DNA from: CAZBWS01 sp964495705 | GTDB taxonomy: Bacteria > Pseudomonadota > Gammaproteobacteria > HTCC5015 | DNA length: 26,590 nucleotides | Assembly (NCBI GenBank): GCA_964495705.1 | Contig: CAZBWS010000028.1 | Span: 1 to 26,590 of the forward strand | Reading direction: 5' to 3' | Shown: positions 1 to 6,838 of the stretch, piece after piece | Layout of the letters: each line of letters begins with the position of its first letter | How positions within the stretch are numbered: position 1 is the stretch's first letter | The notes under the pieces: model-generated | The model's input: the letters and a program-made list of their open reading frames with translations, nothing else | The model's database searches: none | Told to the model about the DNA's origin: nothing | Position numbers and translations under genes: made by a program

Positions 1-1146
1 CTAAAACTTCATATCCTCAAAAAACTTCTTAACCCCATCAACCCAATTACCCGACTTAGGGTTGTGCTTACCACCACCTTCAGTCAGCGACTTGTCAAAC
101 TCTTGCAACAGCTCTTTCTGCTTATTGCTCAAGTTCACAGGTGTTTCCACCTCTACCTTACACAGGATGTCACCAACCGCTCCGCCGCGCACAGGCTTTA
201 CGCCCTTACCGCGCAAGCGGAATAGCTTGCCGGTTTGTGTACTGTGAGGGATTTTAAGATTCACACGGCCATTCAAGGTGGGCACTTCTACTTCGCCACC
301 GAGTGTTGCAGTCGCAAAGCTGATCGGCACACTGCAGTGCAGGTTGGCTTCGTCGCGCTCGAAGATCGCGTGGGACTTCACGTTCATCTGTACGAATAGA
401 TCACCCGTAGGCCCGCCGTGCTCGCCCGCTTCGCCTTCGCCGGATAGACGAATGCGATCACCCGTATCTACGCCTGCGGGGACTTTAACCGATAGGGTCT
501 TAGTCTCTTGCTTGCGCCCTTCACCATGACAGCTAGTACAAGGGTCAGAGATGACCTTGCCTGTGCCACGACAGTTGGGGCAAGTTTGCTGTACCGAGAA
601 GAAGCCCTGCTGCATACGCACCTGACCAATACCTCCACAGGTGGTACAGGTAGTAGGCTGAGTGCCTGGCTTTGCGCCTGAACCATTACATACTTCACAA
701 TGTACTTTGGATGGCACTTTGATCTTTACTTCGGTGCCGTTAACCGCATCTTCGAGGCTTAAATCTAAGTTGTACTGTAAGTCAGCACCGCGCTGGGCAC
801 GCGAACGACCACCACCACCTCCGCCACGGCGACCGCCTCCACCGAATATGTCGCCGAATACATCGCCGAACACGTCGCCGAAATCACCTCCGCCACCAAA
901 GCCGCCTCCACCGCCGCCCTGCTCTAGACCCGCGTGACCATACTGGTCGTAGACCTGACGCTTCTGTGGGTCGCCCAAGACTTCGTAGGCTTCTTTAGCT
1001 TCTTTAAAGCTCGCTTCTGCCTTGGCATCACCGGGGTTGCGATCCGGGTGAAACTTCATCGCCAATTTACGGTAAGCCTTTTTCATGGTCGCATCATCTG
1101 CGCCCTTGGCTACTCCGAGTACTTCATAATAATCGCGTTTAGACAT
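1..1146 (-). CDS. dnaJ: Chaperone protein DnaJ (Hsp40)
   Basis: DnaJ is the cytoplasmic co-chaperone that delivers unfolded clients to DnaK and stimulates its ATPase. The 381-residue product has the usual full length. The J domain carries the HPD triad at residues 33-35. It is followed by a very glycine-rich G/F region (about 75-115) containing a tandem FGDVFGDVFGDIFGG repeat. Four CxxCxGxG zinc-binding repeats come next (CEVCNGSG, CTTCGGIG, CPNCRGTG, CTSCHGEG), then the C-terminal client-binding domain. The stop codon is the first three bases of the window, so the gene is complete. The start is an ATG with AAGG about 8 bases upstream. It is the last gene of grpE-dnaK-dnaJ, separated from dnaK by 146 bases that hold two hairpins which could lower its expression relative to dnaK. 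Confidence 0.98.
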   Translation of the reverse strand: MSKRDYYEVLGVAKGADDATMKKAYRKLAMKFHPDRNPGDAKAEASFKEAKEAYEVLGDPQKRQVYDQYGHAGLEQGGGGGGFGGGGDFGDVFGDVFGDIFGGGGRRGGGGGGRSRAQRGADLQYNLDLSLEDAVNGTEVKIKVPSKVHCEVCNGSGAKPGTQPTTCTTCGGIGQVRMQQGFFSVQQTCPNCRGTGKVISDPCTSCHGEGRKQETKTLSVKVPAGVDTGDRIRLSGEGEAGEHGGPTGDLFVQMNVKSHAIFERDEANLHCSVPISFATATLGGEVEVPTLNGRVNLKIPHSTQTGKLFRLRGKGVKPVRGGAVGDILCKVEVETPVNLSNKQKELLQEFDKSLTEGGGKHNPKSGNWVDGVKKFFEDMKF

Positions 1147-1205
1147 TGTTGAACCTTGTCTGTTTGCCAGCTGTGCTGAGACAACTCGCTATTGGTATAA
1201 CGGCA

Positions 1206-1250
1206 AATGCGGATAGCCTAAAAAGGCATGCCTTTTAGCCTATCCGCATT
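1206..1250. repeat. Large imperfect inverted repeat between dnaK and dnaJ
   Basis: Bases 1206-1216 (AATGCGGATAG) pair perfectly with 1240-1250. After one mismatch (1217/1239), six further pairs (1218-1223 with 1233-1238), a bulged A at 1224 and two G-C pairs close a CATG loop. That makes about 19 base pairs. The inner part, with A-rich and T-rich arms, looks like a bidirectional intrinsic terminator. The outer arms are two copies of the dispersed word TATCCGCAT in opposite orientation. It sits downstream of dnaK and upstream of dnaJ on their shared transcript, so it may cause partial termination or protect the dnaK mRNA 3' end. The structure is seen directly; the function is inferred. Confidence 0.8.
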
Positions 1251-1255
1251 GTCGA

Positions 1256-1276
1256 CCTATCTTATAAAAAGATAGG
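1256..1276. repeat. Small perfect hairpin just downstream of dnaK
   Basis: CCTATCTT (1256-1263) and AAGATAGG (1269-1276) form a perfect 8-bp stem with a 5-base A/T loop. It begins 17 bases after the dnaK stop on the minus strand and directly precedes the larger inverted repeat. No U-run follows it, so it is not a classical terminator by itself. A role in mRNA stability or processing is possible. Confidence 0.6.
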
Positions 1277-1292
1277 CAGCTGCTTGCTTTAT

Positions 1293-3218
1293 TTACTTCG
1301 TGTCTTCTTTAACTTCTTCGAAGTCAGCGTCAACTACGTCGTCGTCTTGAGCCGCGCCTGCATCTGCACCAGCTTCACCCATATCAGGTGCGCCTTCAGC
1401 ATCAGCGTAAGCCTTCTGAGCGATAGGGCCGAAAGCCGTCGTTAGGGCTTCTGTCTTAGACGTGATCGCTTCTAGGTCGTCACCGTCCAGCACTTCTTTC
1501 AGCTCTGCAATTGCAGCGTCTACTGGTGCCTTCTCTTCGTCAGTCACCTTGTCAGCAAGATCAGTCAAGGACTTCTCTACCGAGTGGATCATGCCGTCAG
1601 CGGCGTTGCGTGCTTCAACAAGCTCTTTAACCTTCTTATCTTCTTCAGCGTGGGCTTCAGCATCTTGTACCATGCGCTCGACTTCTTCATCACTTAAGCC
1701 CGAAGAGGCTTTAATCTGGATAGACTGCTCTTTACCCGTCGCCTTGTCTTTAGCAGACACGTGCATGATGCCGTTGGCGTCGATGTCGAAGGTCACTTCG
1801 ATCTGCGGCGTACCCCGTGGTGCGGGCGGAATGTCAGCCAGGTCAAATTTACCTAGAGACTTGTTACCGCCAGCAATTTCGCGCTCACCCTGTAGTACGT
1901 GGATCGTTACCGCAGGCTGGTTGTCTTCTGCGGTAGAGAATACCTGTGATGCATTAGTCGGCACCGTGGTGTTCTTTTCGATCAACTTAGTCATCACGCC
2001 GCCCATGGTCTCAATACCTAGAGACAATGGCGTCACGTCAAGTAGCAATACGTCTTTCACGTCGCCGCCTAGTACACCACCTTGAATCGCAGCACCTACC
2101 GCTACCGCTTCATCAGGGTTAACGTCTTTGCGAGGCTCTTTGCCGAAGAAATCTTCTACCGCGCTTTGTACCTTAGGCATACGTGTTTGACCACCTACCA
2201 AGATAACGTCATTGATTTCACCCACTGACTTGCCCGCATCTTTCAATGCAGTGCGGCAAGGCTCGATAGTACGCTTCACTAGGTCTTCAACTAGCGACTC
2301 AAGCTTGGCGCGAGTGATCTTCAAGTTCAGGTGCTTAGGACCAGTAGCGTCAGCGGTGATGTAAGGCAGGTTAACGTCTGTCTGCTGTGCAGAAGATAGC
2401 TCGATCTTAGCCTTTTCAGCAGCTTCCTTAAGGCGCTGCATCGCTAGTGGATCACCTTTAAGGTCTACGCCTTGGTCTTTCTTGAACTCATCTGCCAAGT
2501 AGTCGATCAAACGCATATCGAAGTCTTCACCACCAAGGAATGTGTCACCATTGGTCGATAGCACTTCGAACTGGAACTCACCGTCCATTTCAGCAATTTC
2601 GATAATTGATACGTCGAAGGTACCACCACCTAAGTCGTATACAGCGATAACGCTGTCGCCCTTAGCTTTCTTGTCCATACCGTAGGCTAGTGCTGCTGCA
2701 GTCGGCTCATTGATGATGCGCTTAACGTCTAGACCCGCAATGCGGCCCGCGTCTTTTGTCGCCTGACGCTGTGAGTCGTTGAAGTAAGCAGGAACAGTAA
2801 TAACCGCTTCAGTTACGTCTTCACCTAGAAACTCTTCAGCAGTCGTCTTCATCTTCTGCAATACACGTGCAGAGATTTCAGGGGCAGACATCTTCTTACC
2901 GTTGGCTTCTACCCATGCGTCGCCGTTATCAGCCTTAACAATTTTGTAAGGAACAAGACCGATGTCTTTTTGTACTGCGTCTTCGGCGAACTGACGACCG
3001 ATCAAACGCTTTACTGCGAACAGCGTGTTTTCTGGGTTAGTCACCGCCTGGCGCTTAGCTGGCTGGCCGACGAGGACTTCGTCGCCATCAGCAAATGCGA
3101 TGATCGAAGGTGTTGTACGATCGCCCTCTGCATTTTCCAATACGCGAGGCGTGTCGCCGTCCATTACTGATACACAAGAGTTGGTTGTACCCAAGTCAAT
3201 GCCGATTATCTTACCCAT
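1293..3218 (-). CDS. dnaK: Molecular chaperone DnaK (Hsp70)
   Basis: DnaK is the ATP-dependent Hsp70 chaperone of the cytoplasm, working with DnaJ and GrpE. The 641-residue protein is of normal length. The nucleotide-binding domain opens with GIDLGTTNSCVSV and contains the phosphate-binding segment DLGGGTFDVSI near residue 200. The interdomain linker DVLLLDVTPLSLG lies near residue 390. The peptide-binding beta domain and helical lid follow, ending in the typical acidic tail with EEVK. The start is an ATG with AAAGG 8 bases upstream. It lies between grpE (84 bases upstream) and dnaJ on one strand, the classic heat-shock operon. Confidence 0.99.
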   Translation of the reverse strand: MGKIIGIDLGTTNSCVSVMDGDTPRVLENAEGDRTTPSIIAFADGDEVLVGQPAKRQAVTNPENTLFAVKRLIGRQFAEDAVQKDIGLVPYKIVKADNGDAWVEANGKKMSAPEISARVLQKMKTTAEEFLGEDVTEAVITVPAYFNDSQRQATKDAGRIAGLDVKRIINEPTAAALAYGMDKKAKGDSVIAVYDLGGGTFDVSIIEIAEMDGEFQFEVLSTNGDTFLGGEDFDMRLIDYLADEFKKDQGVDLKGDPLAMQRLKEAAEKAKIELSSAQQTDVNLPYITADATGPKHLNLKITRAKLESLVEDLVKRTIEPCRTALKDAGKSVGEINDVILVGGQTRMPKVQSAVEDFFGKEPRKDVNPDEAVAVGAAIQGGVLGGDVKDVLLLDVTPLSLGIETMGGVMTKLIEKNTTVPTNASQVFSTAEDNQPAVTIHVLQGEREIAGGNKSLGKFDLADIPPAPRGTPQIEVTFDIDANGIMHVSAKDKATGKEQSIQIKASSGLSDEEVERMVQDAEAHAEEDKKVKELVEARNAADGMIHSVEKSLTDLADKVTDEEKAPVDAAIAELKEVLDGDDLEAITSKTEALTTAFGPIAQKAYADAEGAPDMGEAGADAGAAQDDDVVDADFEEVKEDTK

Positions 3219-3257
3219 GTTAAATACCTTTCTTTAATCTTTAAGTTAACGGTTATG

Positions 3258-3286
3258 TAGGGCTGAGCAGTGTGTTTTCAACCCTA
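3258..3286 (-). other. Possible hairpin in the grpE-dnaK spacer
   Basis: TAGGGcTGA (3258-3266) can pair with TCAaCCCTA (3278-3286) with one mismatch, leaving an 11-base loop. It lies in the 84-base spacer between the grpE stop and the dnaK start. No U-tract follows in the direction of transcription, so I regard it as a possible processing or stability element and no more. Confidence 0.3.
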
Positions 3287-3302
3287 TAAAAATTGATTTT
3301 TG

Positions 3303-3753
3303 CTAGTTCTTTACGACAACAACCATCGCTGGGCGCAGCAAGCGGTCATTTAATAGATAACCCTTCTGCATCACNNNNNNNNNNNNNNNNNNNNNNNNNN
3401 NNNNNNNNNNNNNNNNNNNNNNNNNNNNNNNNNNNNNNNNNNNNNNNNNNNNNNNNNNNNNNNNNNNNNNNNNNCAGCTCGTTGGCGAATTTCTCTAGGG
3501 CAAATTTGCGGGCGTTTTCAACGTCTTTGTCCGTGCGACGCTTAACGTTTTCCATCTCAGCCTTGGTACGTAGAGCGATATCCCAGTTCTCATCGGCCTT
3601 GGCTTGTGCTGCAGCAAGCTGCGCCTGCAAATCAGCCATCGGGTCTAGCTCAACGGCTTCTTCAGCCGCCTCAACAGCGCCACCTTCAGCTTCTGTTTCT
3701 ACTGTTTCTTCAACCTGGTTTTCAACCACTTCATCAGACTTAATGTCAGACAT
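3303..3753 (-). CDS. grpE: Nucleotide exchange factor GrpE (interrupted by assembly gap)
   Basis: GrpE is the nucleotide exchange factor that resets DnaK. The N-terminal 93 residues are visible: an acidic tail, then the long helix with AEMENVKRRT and FALEKFANEL, matching the GrpE dimerisation helix. A 100-N run follows. On its far side the minus strand reads VMQKGYLLNDRLLRPAMVVV and ends at TAG 3303-3305, the unmistakable end of the GrpE beta domain. That segment is out of frame with the N-terminal part if the Ns are counted literally, so the run does not reflect the true length. By alignment with the 197-residue E. coli protein, about 77 residues (about 230 bases) are missing. The ATG at 3753 is preferred over the GTG just upstream because GGAG lies 5 bases before it. 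Confidence 0.95.
3375..3474. other. Assembly gap (100 N) inside grpE
   Basis: This is a run of exactly 100 unknown bases. Codon boundaries fall exactly at both edges, so an intact grpE needs a missing length divisible by 3. One hundred is not divisible by 3, so this is a conventional placeholder and not a measured distance. Confidence 0.97.
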
Positions 3754-3790
3754 CACAACTCCGCAAACGCTAATATTTCAAATGTGCGGC

Positions 3791-3820
3791 ATTTATAAGG
3801 ATAGGCTGGAGAATTTCAAG
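3791..3820 (-). promoter_or_regulatory. Candidate heat-shock promoter of the grpE-dnaK-dnaJ operon
   Basis: On the minus strand, CTTGAAA (3814-3820) is followed after 13 bases by CCTTATAAA (ending at 3792). This resembles the sigma32 pattern CTTGAAA / CCCCATnT, with an imperfect -10. The same bases also read as a sigma70 promoter: TTGAAA, 16-base spacer, TATAAA (3792-3797). It lies about 40 bases upstream of the grpE start, in the 129-base spacer after rnhB. Dual housekeeping and heat-shock control is the natural inference. Confidence 0.55.
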
Positions 3821-3882
3821 TTATTTGATCGAAAAAGTAGCAAAAACAGTAAATTAAGCCATTTATTGGCAATATTTATCCC

Positions 3883-4455
3883 CTATAGGCCCAAGGCTTT
3901 CTTCACTGGGGCAAAACTTCGCCTGTGCTCTGGCGTTGCACCAAGCTGCTCAAGCCGCTCTCTGTGCAGTTTGGTCGGGTAACCCTTGTGTTTGGCAAAG
4001 CCATATTCTGGGTACTGCTTATCCAACTCAACCATCTGACGGTCACGTGTGACCTTAGCCAATATAGAGGCAGCGCTAATCTCCGCCACTTTTCCATCAC
4101 CTTGGACGATAGCTTCACAGGGATAGTCAATTTCAGGGCAGCGGTTACCATCGACTTCAACATGGGTTGGCTGCATAGCCAAGCCTTCAATCGAGCGTTT
4201 CATCGCCAGCATACTGGCATGAAGAATATTGATACTATCGATCTCTTTTACTGAGGCGCTGGCGATGCAGTAGCTAGCTGCTTTTTCTATAATTTCCTCG
4301 AACAATGCTTCACGCTTTTTCTCACTCAGCTTCTTGGAGTCGTTCAGGCCAATAATGGGCTTACTAGGGTCTAAGATTACCGCTGCAGCTACAACCTCTC
4401 CAGCCAGCGGCCCTCGGCCTGCTTCGTCGGAGCCCGCTAATATTATTTTTTGCAT
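3883..4455 (-). CDS. rnhB: Ribonuclease HII
   Basis: RNase HII cuts the RNA strand of RNA/DNA hybrids and removes single ribonucleotides misincorporated in DNA. The 190-residue product is close to the 198 of E. coli. The signature GSDEAGRGPLAG at the N-terminus supplies D10 and E11. D102 in VDGNRCP and D120 in QGDGKVAEISAASILAK complete the likely DEDD metal site. The ATG start has no clear Shine-Dalgarno sequence and lies inside a small inverted repeat. In many gammaproteobacteria rnhB follows lpxB on the same strand. Here the two are divergent, and rnhB is 129 bases upstream of grpE on the same strand, so some read-through into the heat-shock operon is conceivable. Confidence 0.97.
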   Translation of the reverse strand: MQKIILAGSDEAGRGPLAGEVVAAAVILDPSKPIIGLNDSKKLSEKKREALFEEIIEKAASYCIASASVKEIDSINILHASMLAMKRSIEGLAMQPTHVEVDGNRCPEIDYPCEAIVQGDGKVAEISAASILAKVTRDRQMVELDKQYPEYGFAKHKGYPTKLHRERLEQLGATPEHRRSFAPVKKALGL

Positions 4456-4468
4456 AATGCTATTATGC
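4452..4468. repeat. Perfect inverted repeat covering the rnhB start codon
   Basis: GCATAAT (4452-4458) and ATTATGC (4462-4468) are perfect complements around a GCT loop. The rnhB ATG (4453-4455 on the minus strand) is in one arm. In mRNA, this hairpin would tie up the start codon. It could equally be a DNA operator in the rnhB/lpxB divergent spacer. Confidence 0.5.
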
Positions 4469-4497
4469 CACAGCTATATTACACAATCCCTAACCGT

Positions 4498-4503
4498 TAT
4501 AAT
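4498..4503 (+). promoter_or_regulatory. Candidate -10 box for lpxB
   Basis: A perfect TATAAT lies 38 bases upstream of the lpxB start in the 86-base divergent spacer. No good -35 hexamer is present at 16-18 bases (TATATT is the best at 17), so the promoter is only a candidate. Confidence 0.4.
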
Positions 4504-4541
4504 CATAAGACTAGTTACCCCTTCACTGAGAATAAGACCAA

Positions 4542-5684
4542 ATGAGTAAGTCCCTAATGATTAGCGCAGGCGAAGCCTCTGGCGATCTTCACGCTGCCAA
4601 TTTAGTTAAAGCACTGAGAAAGCATCAAGCCAATTTAAGCGTCTGTGCAATGGGGGCTGACTTGTTGAGAGCCGAAGGTGCTGAAATTTTGGTAGATTGC
4701 AGAGCGATTGCGGTAATGGGTATCGTTGAAGTATTAAAGCACTGGGGGGACATCCAAGCAGCGCTTCAGCGTTTAAAAGATGAAATAGATAACAACCCAC
4801 CCGATCTGCTTATCTTAGTTGACTATGTAGAGTTCAATTTAAAACTCGCAAAATATGCCAAGGATAAAGGCGTTAAAGTATTATTTTATGTCAGCCCTCA
4901 GGTATGGGCTTGGCGATCGGGTCGAGTACCTAAGATCGGTAAAGCCATTGATATGATGGCCGTATTATTTCCCTTTGAAACTGAAGTTTACGAAAAAAGC
5001 AATGTACCTGTTCGCTTTGTTGGCCACCCTTTGGCAGATGAAGTGAAGCCAACCATGGGCAGATCTGAGGCTCAACAGGTCTTCAATTTACACCCTGACA
5101 TGAACACCGTCGCCCTATTACCCGGAAGCCGTAAAAGCGAAGTGGAACGAATATTACCCGTGCTTTTGCAAAGTGCTGTACAGATAAAAAAAGCATCGGC
5201 CAATATTCAATTCATCCTCCCCGTCGCGCCTACATTGTGTAAAGAATATATACGTCAATTCATCGACAATGTAGGTATTGAAGTCATTCTTATTAATGCA
5301 CAAACCCATGATGTTGTTGCCTGTAGTGATGCGGTCATTGTGGCCAGTGGCACAGCTACCTTGGAAGTCGCACTATTAGAAAAACCCATGAGTATTGTGT
5401 ATAAAACTAACCCGATAAGTTACAGTATTCTTAGTCGCATGATCAAAGTAGAACATATCGGCTTAGCTAATATCGTTACCGGAAAAGGTATAGTGCCCGA
5501 ATTTATACAAGACTATGCTGAACCGCATATTATTGCCGCCGAAGTACTCAAGCAGCTAGAAGACGAACGCTACCGAAGCACAATGATAAACGAGTTGAGT
5601 AAAGTGAAAATCAAACTGGCGGCAGGTGGTGGCTCAAGCAAAATCGCAGCCCTAGCTCACGAAATGCTAGAGGGGCAACACTAA
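4542..5684 (+). CDS. lpxB: Lipid-A-disaccharide synthase
   Basis: LpxB is a peripheral inner-membrane GT19 glycosyltransferase that joins UDP-2,3-diacylglucosamine and lipid X to form lipid A disaccharide 1-phosphate. The 380-residue length is normal. Visible motifs are ISAGEASGDLHAANL at the N-terminus, the VSPQVWAWRSGRV segment near residue 120, VGHPLADE near 165, LLPGSRKSEVE near 195, and SGTATLEVALLEKPM in the nucleotide-binding C-terminal half. It lies apart from lpxA-lpxD and on the opposite strand to them, so it must be transcribed separately. Its 3' end converges with the channel gene, with 5 bases between the stops. Confidence 0.98.
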   Translation: MSKSLMISAGEASGDLHAANLVKALRKHQANLSVCAMGADLLRAEGAEILVDCRAIAVMGIVEVLKHWGDIQAALQRLKDEIDNNPPDLLILVDYVEFNLKLAKYAKDKGVKVLFYVSPQVWAWRSGRVPKIGKAIDMMAVLFPFETEVYEKSNVPVRFVGHPLADEVKPTMGRSEAQQVFNLHPDMNTVALLPGSRKSEVERILPVLLQSAVQIKKASANIQFILPVAPTLCKEYIRQFIDNVGIEVILINAQTHDVVACSDAVIVASGTATLEVALLEKPMSIVYKTNPISYSILSRMIKVEHIGLANIVTGKGIVPEFIQDYAEPHIIAAEVLKQLEDERYRSTMINELSKVKIKLAAGGGSSKIAALAHEMLEGQH

Positions 5685-5689
5685 CTGCT

Positions 5690-6748
5690 TCACGCCTCTT
5701 TAGTATAGGTTAGCGGTGTTGCCAAAGAGATACCTGCCTTAATAGAAGCCTGTAAAATGGCCTCTCTCCCATCGCGGCGTATCGCAACTAACTTATCGAC
5801 TTCTTTCACATAGTAAATAAAGCCCCACTCTAAAGCGTGGTCACCAGTATCTAACAGCTTAACTTCATAACCATGTTGCTGCGCAAGTGGAATGCAGCCC
5901 ACCAACATATCCGCATAGGCGTTGTCGAACATTGCCTTCACATCAGTCGCACTGACCTCGTAGCCAATTTTGAATTTCAAGCACTCGCGTAAGCCTCGTG
6001 CAGAAGCAAATTTAGATAAATTATGCACTGTGTGTTCACGCAACAAAGCATTTTTAATCATGATGCGATGGTTGTTAACTAGATTAAGAATTTCGGTATG
6101 AAAGACTTTAGTTTTAAAAACGGTACCCAAGGTTTTTTGACCATTTTCTAACTGAATAACATCCCCCTCTTCAAACAAGTCACTATTGAGAATAATTAAG
6201 CCACTGATCACATCTGGCGCCCATGCGCCCTGAGTTAACGCAACAATAACACCGATAAAGCCCAAGACACCTCCCGTTTCTAGTAGACTGTGAAAACCTA
6301 GCTCTTGAATGACCGCTATTAGAGTAATAATAGCGATAAGAATATTCGCTAGAATTGTAAACAGGCGAGTTTGATAAGTCTCACCGACCATCAGGTTACC
6401 GTTAAACTCGCGTTTACGGCCATACTGACGATAAATAAAGAAGTTACAAATATTACTGCACAAATAAGCGATATAAAGAATAACAGCAATCGCCAACACC
6501 TTAACTGCATAGCTGCCACCCTCTGCAGGAAGATACATATAACGGTATCCGTAGACGCCCAGGATCAATGCATTCAGAGCACGTAAAAGACGCACTCTCC
6601 ACTTCAACTTAGCTTCTGCTGTACTTGCCCTAAATAAGAAACGCATCGTTGGTTGAGCAAAAACAATAAGCAATAGATTAACAATGAGCACTAAGTAGTC
6701 AGTGCTCTCTAGTGACTGAATAAAGTCACTAAACGGTTGTAAAGACAT
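5690..6748 (-). CDS. MscS-family mechanosensitive ion channel protein
   Basis: This is a predicted inner-membrane small-conductance mechanosensitive channel of 352 residues, longer than E. coli MscS (286). There are several hydrophobic segments in the first 190 residues. The pore-like helix GGVLGFIGVIVALTQG is followed by ISGLIILNSDLFEEGDVIQL and a region ending in NHRIMIKNALL, which matches the TM3 and beta-domain junction of MscS proteins. A mixed alpha/beta cytoplasmic domain follows. The start ATG at 6748 is chosen because AGGAGG lies just upstream; an ATG 36 bases further up is too close to the mdh terminator. The exact subfamily and conducted solute are not clear. No obvious own promoter is seen; it may rely on mdh read-through. 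Confidence 0.85.
   Translation of the reverse strand: MSLQPFSDFIQSLESTDYLVLIVNLLLIVFAQPTMRFLFRASTAEAKLKWRVRLLRALNALILGVYGYRYMYLPAEGGSYAVKVLAIAVILYIAYLCSNICNFFIYRQYGRKREFNGNLMVGETYQTRLFTILANILIAIITLIAVIQELGFHSLLETGGVLGFIGVIVALTQGAWAPDVISGLIILNSDLFEEGDVIQLENGQKTLGTVFKTKVFHTEILNLVNNHRIMIKNALLREHTVHNLSKFASARGLRECLKFKIGYEVSATDVKAMFDNAYADMLVGCIPLAQQHGYEVKLLDTGDHALEWGFIYYVKEVDKLVAIRRDGREAILQASIKAGISLATPLTYTKEA
5908..5916 (+). repeat. Dispersed word TATCCGCAT, copy in the MscS-like gene
   Basis: One of seven exact copies of TATCCGCAT in the window (5'-flank ACA). On the coding strand it encodes Tyr-Ala-Asp-Met. Confidence 0.4.
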
Positions 6749-6792
6749 ACATCCTCCTTTTTCTATGCACAGCATGCCATTCATTCAGGCAT

Positions 6793-6822
6793 AAAAAAAG
6801 CCCGCATCAGCGGGCTTTTTTT
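6793..6822 (-). terminator. Intrinsic terminator of mdh
   Basis: This is a perfect 13-bp stem: seven A, then GCCCGC (6793-6805), ATCA loop, GCGGGC and seven T (6810-6822). It begins 16 bases after the mdh stop on the minus strand. The symmetrical A and T tracts make it able to work in both directions. Confidence 0.92.
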
Positions 6823-6838
6823 AATAACACAAACCAGC

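Noticed and set aside
840..905. Short tandem repeats (TCGCCGAA units) that looked like a repeat array
   Set aside because: They encode the Gly/Phe-rich FGDVFGDVFGD region of DnaJ, which is naturally repetitive.
1462..2085. A 207-codon open frame on the plus strand opposite dnaK
   Set aside because: It is the antisense shadow of a strongly conserved gene with codon bias. It has no ribosome binding site, no promoter, and a low-complexity Ser/Thr-rich product. The other plus-strand frames opposite dnaJ, dnaK, bamA and tsf were dropped for the same reason.
3375..3474. Possibility that the N runs hide a mobile element or a programmed frameshift in grpE
   Set aside because: Both sides match GrpE without missing motifs other than the expected middle. 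The frame difference is fully explained by an arbitrary 100-N placeholder.
5668..5712. Possible terminator at the lpxB / MscS-gene convergence (AGAGG and CCTCT arms)
   Set aside because: The arms are only five to six bases with a long unpaired interior and no good T-tract.
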